Assembly: GCA_964471235.1 (NCBI GenBank)
Contig: CAYYGL010000028.1
Span: forward strand, 1 to 34,383
Reading direction: 5' to 3'
DNA length: 34,383 nt
Source of the DNA: CAYYGL01 sp964471235
GTDB taxonomy: Bacteria; Calditrichota; Calditrichia; RBG-13-44-9; J075
A program made the position numbers and the translations under genes. Shown here in pieces: positions 16,605 to 24,456 of this stretch. Each line of letters begins with the position of its first letter. Position 1 is the first letter of the stretch. The notes beneath the pieces are model-generated. The model did no database searches. It saw only the letters and a list, made by a program, of their open reading frames with translations, and had not been told where the DNA came from.

Positions 16605-16678
16605 TGCCCCCTGCAGGATTCGAACCTGCGACCCCCGGATTAGGAATCCGATGCTCTATCCTCCTGAGCTAAGGGGGC
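16605..16678 (-). tRNA. tRNA-Arg (anticodon CCT)
   Basis: The minus strand gives a full cloverleaf of 74 bases. The acceptor stem is GCCCCCT/AGGGGGC with discriminator A. The D arm is GCTC...GAGC, and the anticodon stem TCGGA/TCCGG carries the loop TTCCTAA, hence anticodon CCT, reading AGG codons. The T arm is GCAGG-TTCGAAT-CCTGC. The 3' CCA is not encoded. All stems pair (one G-U in the anticodon stem). Confidence 0.97.
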
Positions 16679-16736
16679 AACTCCAAAGTCCTTTCGGGCG
16701 GCAGAATTTAACCGCTTGCCCCGGGTAATGCAATAT

Positions 16737-17198
16737 TTAAAAGTTTTTTGGCGGAAATTTCTTCTGGTAAAGGGTGACAAGCAGGTGATTTCCCAATGAG
16801 ATGCCAAAGGCTATCGGGTAAGATAATGCCATATAGATGACCGCCCCGGAAAAACCACCGGTCCATAAATTGTGCCGCTGCATATAGTGAATATAGGCAT
16901 CGCCCACAAATCCCCAGTGAACGATGGCAAAAATCACGAACGCCGCAAACGGTATCCAGAGTAAAATCCCCTTCCGAACGCCAAGATGCTGCTTTCGGAT
17001 GATCAGGTAATCTACCATCCCCAGTAAAATAATGCTGACCACATATTTGGAGGCTGCCAGAACCGAGTTCACCGCCCGAAACCAGCGCACCGCCGTATCT
17101 ACCGCCAGAAAATCCACCCACAGGATCAATCCGCAAACAGCGGCTAATAAAAACACAAAAAGAATAAGCCCCGCCATGATGTACCAATACATTTTCAT
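16737..17198 (-). CDS. Small four-TM hypothetical membrane protein
   Basis: I do not recognise this 153-residue protein. It has four hydrophobic helices: about 6-28 (IMAGLILFVFLLAAVCGLIL), 45-62 (AASKYVVSIILLGMVDYLII), 72-92 (ILLWIPFAAFVIFAIVHWGF) and 115-140 (GAVIYMALSYPIAFGISLGN). Short basic loops suggest an inner-membrane protein. The start at 17198 is preferred over 17210 because GGAG lies six bases upstream. A second, stronger AGGAGG with an ATG at 17238 opens a different frame that reads like a shadow, so the true 5' end deserves care. It is downstream of a 15-base palindrome and upstream of the tRNA. Confidence 0.65.
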   Translation of the reverse strand: MKMYWYIMAGLILFVFLLAAVCGLILWVDFLAVDTAVRWFRAVNSVLAASKYVVSIILLGMVDYLIIRKQHLGVRKGILLWIPFAAFVIFAIVHWGFVGDAYIHYMQRHNLWTGGFSGAVIYMALSYPIAFGISLGNHLLVTLYQKKFPPKNF

Positions 17199-17250
17199 CA
17201 CCTGCTCCATTCCATGGTTTTACCAATTTGATTAACATTACCTCCTGCAA

Positions 17251-17265
17251 TTTACCCCGGGTAAA
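17251..17265. promoter_or_regulatory. Perfect 15-base palindrome upstream of the membrane protein gene
   Basis: TTTACCC-C-GGGTAAA is an exact inverted repeat with one central base, placed just before the AGGAGGTAATG sequence on the minus strand. The position suits a repressor operator or a short leader hairpin; no regulator gene is adjacent. Confidence 0.35.
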
Positions 17266-17548
17266 ACAGCAATTATTCGGCAAAGGTGCAAATATCACAT
17301 TATCCGACAAGAAAAATCAAGCGACAAAAAAATAACGGCGAGCCGCCCCCCCCCCCGGGATTCCGGCGGTTGCAGATTGTCGTTTTTGCCACAACCGCAC
17401 ATGCTTTTCACGGATTATGTTCAATTTGGTTTATGAAGTGGAACTATTCCGCCACGAATCGACACGCTTGCCCCGTTGGAGAATTCCCACAAACGAGATG
17501 GATTTATGATAAACAGTGGATCAGCGAAGGAGCAACAATTCACATGAA

Positions 17549-17585
17549 AAATCTGCGAGATTCTGTGCTTTTCAGCGGTTTCCGT
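17549..17585. repeat. 9-nt-period repeat arm (ATCTGCG type)
   Basis: Successive 9-mers AAATCTGCG, AGATTCTGT, GCTTTTCAG, CGGTTTCCG show the same periodic layout as the other elements, with GCG/GTG at a fixed phase. A matching left arm is not obvious, so this may be a decayed half-element. Confidence 0.55.
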
Positions 17586-17720
17586 GTTCTCTAATATTGC
17601 CGGGAAGAGGATGAATTGGCTTTCATCACTGATGTTGTGCACATTTTTATCACACGCTTTAACCCACAAATTTCGGAGTGAGTTGGGATTTATTTCGGAG
17701 AAATCCGCAGGACTTGTTTG

Positions 17721-17810
17721 TTAAACCGCTACGAGCGCAACGTTGGCGATGGTTTACAATTTTTTTTTCGTGGCGTTCTTTGCGCCTTCTTTATGAACCT
17801 TGCGGTTAAA
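17721..17810. repeat. Palindromic repeat unit 1 (CGCAACG type)
   Basis: This 90-base unit begins TTAAACCGC and ends GCGGTTAAA, with inner arms GCTACGAGCGCAACG and the facing CGTTCTTTGCGCC. It contains nine T. The arms step in 9-base units. It is directly followed by a second unit of the same class. Confidence 0.7.
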
Positions 17811-17836
17811 AGCGGTGTAACGACTCAGGTTGTTAT

Positions 17837-17929
17837 ACCGCAACGAACGCAACGTTCGCAACGAACAGATGTTTATCTCTTTCACGTTGCGGCTGCCGTC
17901 GCGCATCCGCTACGATCATTGCGGTAAAG
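17837..17929. repeat. Palindromic repeat unit 2 (CGCAACGAA type)
   Basis: The left arm contains three clean 9-mers in tandem from 17839: CGCAACGAA, CGCAACGTT, CGCAACGAA. The right arm ends TACGATCATTGCGGTAAAG, so ACCGCAA and TTGCGGT face each other across about 90 bases. It is the clearest example of the 9-nt period in the window. Confidence 0.75.
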
Positions 17930-18067
17930 AAAAGTTTTGATGAAAAAATACAGATTCCTACAGAAACTCTTTCTTATCTGCGTCCTAAATAGCTACTATC
18001 TGAGTAGTTACAAAACGGTTAAACCGAACAAATTCCATACTTTTTCATGTCAGAGCAGCTTACGTAA

Positions 18068-18121
18068 CATGAATTCATCATTTTCCTGAAAACGATTCGT
18101 GTGCATTCGTGAAATTCGTGG
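18068..18121. repeat. Second copy of the ATTCGTGN repeat type
   Basis: The right part (18095-18121) is ATTCGTGTG, CATTCGTGA, AATTCGTGG, matching the arm at 2340-2375. A loosely inverted left part, CATGAATTCATCATTTTCC, starts at 18068. It lies about 130 bases before the M1 peptidase start. Confidence 0.65.
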
Positions 18122-18253
18122 ATGAAATAGAATTGGCAATGGCCCCTATTTTCGGCAGTGGAGTTGTTTCCTGTCGCAGTAAATTTGCATATTTCCTCCC
18201 ATTTAAGTATCTTCACTGCCTTGTTCGTCTTACATTTTTAAGAAGGAATACCT

Positions 18254-20296
18254 ATGGAACGCCTTGATTTTTCGCCCTTTCTTATCGTTTCGCTGCTCTT
18301 ATTAATGGCGGCGGTTACCGCGCAGACGACCCCGCCGGTGCAGTTCGACCCGCCCCTCAGCCAGCGGATTGCCAATTACCGGATGGATGCCCGGCTGGAT
18401 GTGTCCAAAAAGTTATTGCACGGCACGGAAGTTCTCACCTGGATGAACAGCACGGCATTCCCGGCGGAGGATCTCCAATTTCATCTTTATTATAATGCCT
18501 GGCGGAACAACAAAAGCTCCTTTCTCAATTCTCCCCGTGCCGCCCGATACGATTTGTCCCGCCACCGGGATGACGAGTGGGCATACTGCCGGGTGGAGAC
18601 GATACAAATTTTGGAAAAAGGGAAATTTTCCGCCCGGGATGTCACCGGTGATATGGCATACATTCAGCCGGACGATGGGAATCCGGAGGACCGCACTGTG
18701 CTTCGGGTAAAGCTGCCGCAGCCGGTGCTGCCCGGGGATACCATCACCCTGCAAATCAATTGGGAGTCGAAAATTCCCCGCACTTTTGCCCGCACCGGCG
18801 CCATCGATGATTATTTCTTCATCGCCCAGTGGTTTCCCAAAATCGGGGTGTTTGAAGCCAACGGGCAATGGAATTGTCACCAGTTCATCCAGACGGAATT
18901 TTTTGCCGATTACGGGGTGTATGACGTCAACTTGACCGTGCCCTCGGGATGGATGGTGGGCGCTACCGGGGTGGAAATCAGTCAGAATGATAACGGCGAC
19001 GGCACCACCACCCACCGTTTTTACCAGGAGGATGTGCACGACTTCGTCTGGGTGACCACGCCCCATTTTCATGAATTCTACCGAAATTTTGAAGAGCCCG
19101 GTCTGCCCCCGGTGAAAATGCGCTTGCTGCTAATGCCCGATCACCTGGGGCAAAAAGAACGCTACTTCAAGGCTGCGGCAACCTCATTGAAATATTACGG
19201 TACCTGGTGCGGGGCGTATCCCTACGGGCACATTACCATTGTGGACCCGGCGTATCAATCCCGTACCGGGGGGATGGAATACCCGACGCTGTTTACCGGG
19301 GGAACGCACTGGTGGTCACCGCCGGATAGCTGGCAGCCGGAGAGTGTCACCATCCACGAAGCCGGGCATCAATTCTGGTATGGTATCGTGGGAAACAATG
19401 AGTTTGAAGACGCCTGGCTGGATGAAGGATTTAACACCTACACCCAGTATCGAATTTTCACCCACCATTTTCCGCCGCGGAAAGTGAGCCGCCGCTACCT
19501 GGAGGGCTTTATCCCGGTGATTTATGATGAGGTGACCATTGCCGGGCGAACCGATGGCGCCGATCTCTATTACGGTTTCGAATCCATTCTCAAACGGGAT
19601 TCGATGTCGACCAAATCCTACCGCTACGGTCCGGATGGTTATCGCATTAATTCTTACTCCCGCCCGGCGATGATGCTGCGCACCCTGGAAAATTACCTGG
19701 GATGGGAGACCTTTCAAAAAGTGCTCTCCACCTATTTCGACCGCTGGAAGTTCCATCATCCCAAACCTAAAGATTTTTTTGCCGTGGTGAATGAGGTTAG
19801 CGGGCAGGATATGAACTGGTTTTTTGACCAGGCATTTTACAGCCCCAATGTGTTTGATTATGGCGTGGGAACGGTAATTTCCGAACCGGTGAAAGCATTG
19901 ACAGGATACCGGGAGACGGAAGCGGGACTTACATTTTACCGGGATTTCAAAGCGGATACTACCGGGGAAGCGGAGAAAACGATTTTTCAATCAAAGGTTT
20001 ACATTCGTCGATGGGGAGAGGCAATTTTCCCCATTGCTATTCGGATGACCTTCGCCGACAGCACCACCCGCCTGGAGAAATGGGACGGTGCCGCCCGCTG
20101 GAAATTGTTTGAGTACCAAACCCCCTCCCGGTTGGTAAAGGTGGAGGTTGACCCGGAGAATATTCTGGTGCTGGATGTGAATCATACGAATAACAGTTGG
20201 GTAAGTGAACCGAAAGCCCACCTTGCCGCCTGGAAATGGAGCACCAAGTGGATGGTCTGGCTGCAAAATATGATGGAATTTGCCGCGTTTTTTTAG
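18254..20296 (+). CDS. Secreted M1-family zinc metallopeptidase
   Basis: The 680-residue protein has a signal peptide (about 1-23) and the M1 aminopeptidase core. The N-terminal saddle domain starts near residue 40 (IANYRMDARLDVSKKLLHGT). The substrate-recognition loop reads GGMEYPTLF, and the zinc site is H368-E369-x-x-H372 with E391 in AWLDEGFNTY, giving the exact HEXXH-X18-E spacing. A catalytic-domain tyrosine is likely in the TKSYRYG region. M1 enzymes remove N-terminal residues from peptides; with a signal peptide this one should act in the periplasm or outside the cell. There is no C-terminal sorting domain. AAGGA stands seven bases before the ATG. No operon partner: downstream is a minus-strand pseudogene cassette. 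Confidence 0.93.
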   Translation: MERLDFSPFLIVSLLLLMAAVTAQTTPPVQFDPPLSQRIANYRMDARLDVSKKLLHGTEVLTWMNSTAFPAEDLQFHLYYNAWRNNKSSFLNSPRAARYDLSRHRDDEWAYCRVETIQILEKGKFSARDVTGDMAYIQPDDGNPEDRTVLRVKLPQPVLPGDTITLQINWESKIPRTFARTGAIDDYFFIAQWFPKIGVFEANGQWNCHQFIQTEFFADYGVYDVNLTVPSGWMVGATGVEISQNDNGDGTTTHRFYQEDVHDFVWVTTPHFHEFYRNFEEPGLPPVKMRLLLMPDHLGQKERYFKAAATSLKYYGTWCGAYPYGHITIVDPAYQSRTGGMEYPTLFTGGTHWWSPPDSWQPESVTIHEAGHQFWYGIVGNNEFEDAWLDEGFNTYTQYRIFTHHFPPRKVSRRYLEGFIPVIYDEVTIAGRTDGADLYYGFESILKRDSMSTKSYRYGPDGYRINSYSRPAMMLRTLENYLGWETFQKVLSTYFDRWKFHHPKPKDFFAVVNEVSGQDMNWFFDQAFYSPNVFDYGVGTVISEPVKALTGYRETEAGLTFYRDFKADTTGEAEKTIFQSKVYIRRWGEAIFPIAIRMTFADSTTRLEKWDGAARWKLFEYQTPSRLVKVEVDPENILVLDVNHTNNSWVSEPKAHLAAWKWSTKWMVWLQNMMEFAAFF

Positions 20297-20348
20297 AGGA
20301 AGCGGGGAAGGTTATAAATCCAAAGCGCCATGGTGGCTTTACGGAATT

Positions 20349-20657
20349 TTAAAGCGATAATTGTTCTACCGGAATTTGTTCCAGGAACCACCACCAGGCG
20401 GACTGGGGAGGATTGTGGTGCCGAAGTTTTACAAATTCTTTTTCGTCTCCGCATTCTGTAATGATTAATCTTCTATTGGAAAGGAGCTTTTCATCCGCGA
20501 TTAACAACCGGGCAGATTGTAATGGGGTAAGGTCGTTTCGGTGTTATTTCAGAATGTCGCGATTGGTCAGCATATTAAGAACTTCAAAACGCCCCATGCC
20601 AGCCGGATTAGCAGTATCGGCTTCAGAAGCTTTCAGTAGATTTTCGAGATTCATCAT
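20349..20657 (-). pseudogene. Second gene of a broken two-gene cassette (in-frame stop)
   Basis: Reading the minus strand from ATG 20657 gives MMNLENLLKASEADTANPAG and so on to residue 37, then a TAA at 20546-20544. The same frame then continues for 64 more residues with normal composition (for example RLLIADEKLLSNRRLIITE and SAWWWFLEQIP) to a TAA at 20351-20349. That fits a gene of about 102 codons split by one nonsense codon. Its ATG overlaps the stop of the upstream gene (ATGA), the mark of a coupled pair. I do not recognise the family. Confidence 0.6.
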
Positions 20658-21026
20658 GGAATAAAATCTTTTAATTGACCAAGTAATTGATAACCTTTTT
20701 CAGGGGTAAAATAACGATTAGGCATATCAGGTGGAAATGCTGTATCCCATAATCCTTCATCATCAAAGAAAACCGCCCAATGTTTATGCACAACAAAATA
20801 CAGTTTTTCTTAATGGGATATCTTCATAAACCTTTGCGTCCGGGGAGTTCAGAACCTCCATTCCTTTTTGAATCAAATGTTTTTCCGTGGCTTTTCCGGG
20901 TAAATGCCCCCGCTCTTTTCGCTTTTTCAAATGGGCCGAGATACTCAAAATGCCGCCTTTCCAGTTGCCTGCGAGAGCTTTCGGATATGCTATGCGAAAT
21001 TTATTGGCACGATTTTCGACGTTCAT
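20654..21026 (-). pseudogene. First gene of a broken two-gene cassette (frameshift)
   Basis: The frame from ATG 21026 (MNVENRANKFRIAYPKALAG) runs normally through SAHLKKRKERGHLPGKATEK and KVYEDIP, then hits a stop. Removing one base in the A5 run (plus-strand T5 at 20804-20808) restores a frame that continues LYFVVHKHWAVFFDDEGLW, WDTAFPPDMPNRYFTPEKGY and GQLKDFIP, ending at a TGA at 20656-20654. The corrected product is about 123 aa, small, soluble and basic at its N-terminus. The family is not recognised. The length, pairing and ATGA overlap resemble a toxin-antitoxin-like or accessory cassette, which is inference. A sequencing indel in the homopolymer is an alternative to true decay. Confidence 0.65.
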
Positions 21027-21132
21027 TCTTTATCTCAAGCATTCATTTTCAATATAAAGATATCAATTAACCATATTCAACAGTTTTTCGGTTTAAATTA
21101 GAGATCAACTATCTAATGAAAGAGGAACTTAA

Positions 21133-22077
21133 ATGAACTCCTGGAATGCATTTACCACCGGAATAACCCGATTGCTTCAATACAAACGGGCGCTTGTGGT
21201 TGCCTATCTATTCAATGTACTGCTGGTACTGGTTCCCGGCTTTTACCTGGCATCGCAGATAGAAACCTCCCTGGGGCACAGCCTGGCAGGCAACCGCCTG
21301 GTGGAAGGATATGACGCCCTGTGGTATAATCAATTTTCCGCCTCTGCTCACGGCATTGCCAGCACATTTCGACCCGCTGTTGTGGGTGCCGGCGCCCTGT
21401 TCGAGGCTTTGGATAATTTCATTAGCGGAAGGATGTTTGCCACAACCGGCGGTACGTTCTATATACTGGTTCTATACTGGCTGATCTGGATTTTTCTCTC
21501 CGCCGGCTTTATCAATCTTTACCTGCTAAAGACGGACCACCTGCTCACCGGGGCAACCCGTTTTTTCTTGCGGTTTCTAGTGCTGGGCATCATCGGCGGT
21601 GTGGCGTACTGGCTGATTTTCCGATACCTGTTCACCTGGCTGACAGGAGTAGTCTCATCCCTCACCCACAATACGATTGACGAGCGAATCGCATTTGTTT
21701 ACACCCTTGTCAAATACTTACTGCTATGGACGGCGATTTACCTGGTGAACATTATTATGGATTACAGCAAAGTCTTTATCGTTAAACGGGAATATAAAAA
21801 TATCCTGAGGGGAATTGGCGACAGCATGAGCTTTGTTTCCCGTCACTTCGGCGTCGTTTTATCCCTGTATCTACTCATTGGCATTCTGTGGCTTGCTTTT
21901 GCTTTTATCTACAAGCTGATTGCGCCGGGAGTTCATCAGTCCACCTGGGTTGCGGTGATAATCGCTTTTCTGGTGGGACAGTTGTACATTTTCAGCCGGA
22001 TTGCGGTGCGCACGCTTTTTTATGCCGGAGAAGCAGTGCTGACAACTTCATCGCCGGATAGTGATTCCCGGGAGTGA
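21133..22077 (+). CDS. Hypothetical six-TM membrane protein
   Basis: I do not recognise this 314-residue protein. It has an N-terminal helix (about 19-40, VVAYLFNVLLVLVPGFYLAS), then a soluble loop of about 65 residues (SLGHSLAGNRLVEGYDALWY onward), then five more helices near 107-130, 145-168, 188-212, 238-262 and 272-295. The loop probably faces the periplasm. A basic segment between helices 4 and 5 (VKREYKNILRGIGDSMSF) recalls membrane proteins that carry amphipathic cytosolic linkers. GAGGA lies seven bases before the ATG. It stands alone, converging with the Mut7-C gene. Confidence 0.75.
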   Translation: MNSWNAFTTGITRLLQYKRALVVAYLFNVLLVLVPGFYLASQIETSLGHSLAGNRLVEGYDALWYNQFSASAHGIASTFRPAVVGAGALFEALDNFISGRMFATTGGTFYILVLYWLIWIFLSAGFINLYLLKTDHLLTGATRFFLRFLVLGIIGGVAYWLIFRYLFTWLTGVVSSLTHNTIDERIAFVYTLVKYLLLWTAIYLVNIIMDYSKVFIVKREYKNILRGIGDSMSFVSRHFGVVLSLYLLIGILWLAFAFIYKLIAPGVHQSTWVAVIIAFLVGQLYIFSRIAVRTLFYAGEAVLTTSSPDSDSRE

Positions 22078-22135
22078 GAGACGATAGCAACCAATGATGG
22101 ATTGAACAGCGGAATATATCCGGAAGACCCGCCCG

Positions 22136-22942
22136 CTATCTTCCCTGCTCCAATTCGTTTTCAATGGCTGCCAGATACCTCATCATTCGCTGAACGTGGG
22201 ACCCTTCCCAATAAATCTTACCGCAATGTTGGCATCGATAAAATTTGTTGAAGGTTTTCCGGGGTTTTTCCGGCAGTTGAGAGCTGATTTCCTCTTTTTT
22301 CACCGCAGCCAACAAACCGTTGCAGACCATACAGCGAGTAAAGGGCTTGAAGCTTTTCTTCAGGTGAAAGCGGCGGATAACCTCCCGGAGTTGTTCATCG
22401 GGACGGGTGGCGCGAATCCAGTAACCGTGGGTGACCCGCTTATGTTTCAACACTCCCCGGTCACGGGTTAAAATTATCCGTCGTTCCCGTAGTGCAATGT
22501 CGATGAGTGTTGGGTCGTCCCAATGATTGGCGTAACGTGTATCGAACCCTAACATGCGCAGCCGCCGGGCTAATTTGCCCAGGTGCACATCCGCAATAAA
22601 CCGGGTTTGACGGAGGGGAGTTTTGCGAACTTTGGAAACGCCAGAGATATCAAACGACTCAAACACCGGGTAGACAGCCACCCGGTCGCCGGGCTGCAAG
22701 AGATAGTCGAATCCGACCGATTTACCATTAACCAGGATTAAATCGACCTCGGTGTGCGGCACGCCGAGGGCTTCAATGACATCCTTGACCGCCGGCTGCC
22801 CGGAAAAACGATGCAGAAACGTTCGCTTGTGTTTTTCCGGCGGCAGGAAATCATTCAGCTCTTCGTAAAAGCGAAAATAAGCTATTCTGGGTTCCGACTT
22901 CATGGGTGATGATTCCCCGGAAGAAACGGAGTTATCGCTCAT
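22136..22942 (-). CDS. Mut7-C RNase domain protein with ubiquitin-like N-terminal domain
   Basis: The protein has 268 residues from the ATG at 22942 (AAGG five bases upstream; a later ATG at 22903 is also possible). The first about 90 residues (after the start region) form the small beta-grasp domain usually found ahead of Mut7-C (FYEELNDFLPPEKHKRTF through RVAVYPVFESFDIS). Then comes the PIN-like Mut7-C nuclease: FIADVHLGKLARRLRMLGFD, a DD pair in NHWDDPTLID and LTRDRGVLKHK supply the expected acidic residues. It ends in a zinc ribbon (CMVCNG and CQHCGK). Such proteins are predicted RNases; targets are unknown. The gene starts 44 bases after the acyl-CoA dehydrogenase stop and may be cotranscribed with it. 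Confidence 0.9.
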   Translation of the reverse strand: MSDNSVSSGESSPMKSEPRIAYFRFYEELNDFLPPEKHKRTFLHRFSGQPAVKDVIEALGVPHTEVDLILVNGKSVGFDYLLQPGDRVAVYPVFESFDISGVSKVRKTPLRQTRFIADVHLGKLARRLRMLGFDTRYANHWDDPTLIDIALRERRIILTRDRGVLKHKRVTHGYWIRATRPDEQLREVIRRFHLKKSFKPFTRCMVCNGLLAAVKKEEISSQLPEKPRKTFNKFYRCQHCGKIYWEGSHVQRMMRYLAAIENELEQGR

Positions 22943-22986
22943 ACAGGCCTTTTGCAATGTGGGACGCACCAGGAGACTTCAGTGCC

Positions 22987-24162
22987 TTATCCCACCATTT
23001 CCGGATGCCCTTCGAGGGAATACCGCTTCACCAAATCCCGGGCAATCACCAGTCGAAGGATTTCCGATGTGCCTTCACCAATGGTGCCCAGTTTGGCATC
23101 CCGGTAATATTTTTCCACCGGGTATTCCTTAATGTATCCGTAACCGCCGTAAATTTGAATGGCTTCGTTGGTCACTTCCATGGCAACTTCGCTGGCAAAC
23201 AATTTTGCCATGGCGGCTTCCATCCCCACATCTTTACCGGCGTCTTTCATGGCAGCAGCACGCATGACCAGCAGGCGGGCGGCATCGATTCTGGTGCCCA
23301 TATCCGCCAGTTTCAATTTAATCGCCTGATATCGATAGATTTTTTTGCCGAAGGCTTCCCGCTCCTGGGCATAACGAATGGCATGTTCAAAGGCACCGCG
23401 GGCAATGCCCACGCACATGGCGGCAATGCTGATGCGACCGCCGTCCAGGATGCTTAGGGCGTTAAAGTAGCCTTCCCCCTCTTTGCCCAGCAGGTTCTCT
23501 TCCGGCACCTGGCAATCTTCAAAGAACAACTCCACCGTATCACTGGCACGCATGCCTAACTTATTCATGGGGGTACCGATGGAGTATCCTGGAAACCCCT
23601 TCTCAACCACAAAAGCGGAAATACCGGCTTTACCCCTGTCGGGATCGGTAAATGCCATCACCACGCAATAGTCCGCATAGGAAGCGTTGGTGATGAAGGT
23701 TTTGGAGCCGTTGAGAATCCAGAGAGAACCCTCTTTCCGGGCGGTAGATTTCAACTCATAGGCGTCGGTGCCGCCGCTCGGTTCGGTAAGCGCCCAGGCA
23801 GCCAGGGATTTTCCGGTGACTAACGGCGGGATGTATTTCTGACGCTGCTCCTCGCTGCCAAATTGGTAAATGTGATTGGTGCCCAGGGAATTGTGCGCCG
23901 CCACGGTTAGCCCAATCGATGGGTCCACCGCGGAAATTTCTTCCACTATCAGGGCGTATTCGATATAACCCATCCCGGCGCCGCCGTATTTTTCCGGAAA
24001 GATGATCCCAAGGATACCCAGTTCCCCCATTTTCTCGATCAAATGCTGCGGAAATGTTTTCTTCTCATCGTATTCCATAATATGAGGAGCAATCTCCTGC
24101 TCGGCAAATTCTCGAATCATTTGTCGGATGGACAATTGCTCTTCGGTGTAATCGAAATTCAT
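22987..24162 (-). CDS. Acyl-CoA dehydrogenase (short-/branched-chain type)
   Basis: The 391-residue flavoenzyme oxidises an acyl-CoA to the trans-2-enoyl-CoA and passes electrons to ETF. Family signatures are AWALTEPSGGTDAY (FAD/substrate region), ITNASYADYCVVMAFTD, and the C-terminal QIYGGYGYIKEYPVEKYYRD. The catalytic base is E363 in GTIGEGTSEI, at the position used by short-chain, butyryl- and 2-methylbutyryl-type enzymes rather than the isovaleryl arrangement. The exact chain specificity cannot be told from sequence alone. AAGGAG lies upstream of the ATG. No ETF, thiolase or crotonase genes are nearby; the following gene is the Mut7-C protein. Confidence 0.95.
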   Translation of the reverse strand: MNFDYTEEQLSIRQMIREFAEQEIAPHIMEYDEKKTFPQHLIEKMGELGILGIIFPEKYGGAGMGYIEYALIVEEISAVDPSIGLTVAAHNSLGTNHIYQFGSEEQRQKYIPPLVTGKSLAAWALTEPSGGTDAYELKSTARKEGSLWILNGSKTFITNASYADYCVVMAFTDPDRGKAGISAFVVEKGFPGYSIGTPMNKLGMRASDTVELFFEDCQVPEENLLGKEGEGYFNALSILDGGRISIAAMCVGIARGAFEHAIRYAQEREAFGKKIYRYQAIKLKLADMGTRIDAARLLVMRAAAMKDAGKDVGMEAAMAKLFASEVAMEVTNEAIQIYGGYGYIKEYPVEKYYRDAKLGTIGEGTSEILRLVIARDLVKRYSLEGHPEMVG

Positions 24163-24256
24163 GATAGGCTCCTTTTGGTTATCCTGGCTTATTTTAAACA
24201 GCTATTTTGGATTACTATTGATAACTAATCCTACTATAAGACTTTACGCCAATAGG

Positions 24257-24297
24257 ATTCCGGCACGACTCCCGCCGCGGCGGGATTCGGCCGGAAT
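24257..24297. repeat. Nested palindrome of the ATTCCGGC...GCCGGAAT type
   Basis: Outer arms ATTCCGGC (24257-24264) and GCCGGAAT (24290-24297) enclose a perfect 16-base palindrome TCCCGCCGCGGCGGGA (24270-24285). The GC-rich element stands out in an AT-rich spacer and resembles dispersed REP-like sequences. No second copy is seen in this window. Confidence 0.6.
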
Positions 24298-24444
24298 GAC
24301 AAAAAGGGCGCTGTCATACTTCAAACATTGTAGGGAATAATGTAACATTATTTTAATCCTTAAACTTGTAATATAACTGTCATTACTATAGATGTAAATA
24401 GAAATTTTTATGAAAAACTTACTTTTTCCACCGGTTTTGATGTT

Positions 24445-24456
24445 GTGATAGATCAC
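24445..24456. promoter_or_regulatory. 12-base palindrome GTGAT-AG-ATCAC
   Basis: An exact inverted repeat with a 2-base centre lies 229 bases before the YfhO-like gene and 283 bases before the acyl-CoA dehydrogenase start. It could be an operator, but there is no regulator next to it and no second copy. Confidence 0.25.

Larger units (their letters stand above)
17199..18253. other. Repeat-packed gene-free kilobase
   Basis: No plausible gene is seen in these 1,055 bases. The stretch holds a palindrome (17251-17265), a run of eleven C (17346-17356), a run of nine T (17760-17768) and at least four 9-nt-period elements, listed separately. It lies between the minus-strand membrane protein and the plus-strand M1 peptidase, so both promoters must be here. 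Confidence 0.7.

Noticed and set aside
16708..17310. 200-residue minus-strand frame overlapping the small membrane protein
   Set aside because: Its composition (many Gly, Ser, Arg, Cys) and lack of continuous hydrophobic segments mark it as the shadow of the four-TM frame, despite the strong Shine-Dalgarno at its inner ATG (17238), which I report separately.
17721..17929. Possible CRISPR array from tandem CGCAACG units
   Set aside because: The 9-base units are contiguous with no unique spacers of 30-40 bases and no cas genes are nearby.
20319..20337. Short hairpin after the M1 peptidase stop (AAAGC...GCTTT)
   Set aside because: The stem is only 5 clean pairs with mismatches above it and no T tract, too weak to call a terminator.
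20413..20664. 83-residue plus-strand frame
   Set aside because: It is antisense to the second cassette gene, whose minus-strand reading is far more protein-like.
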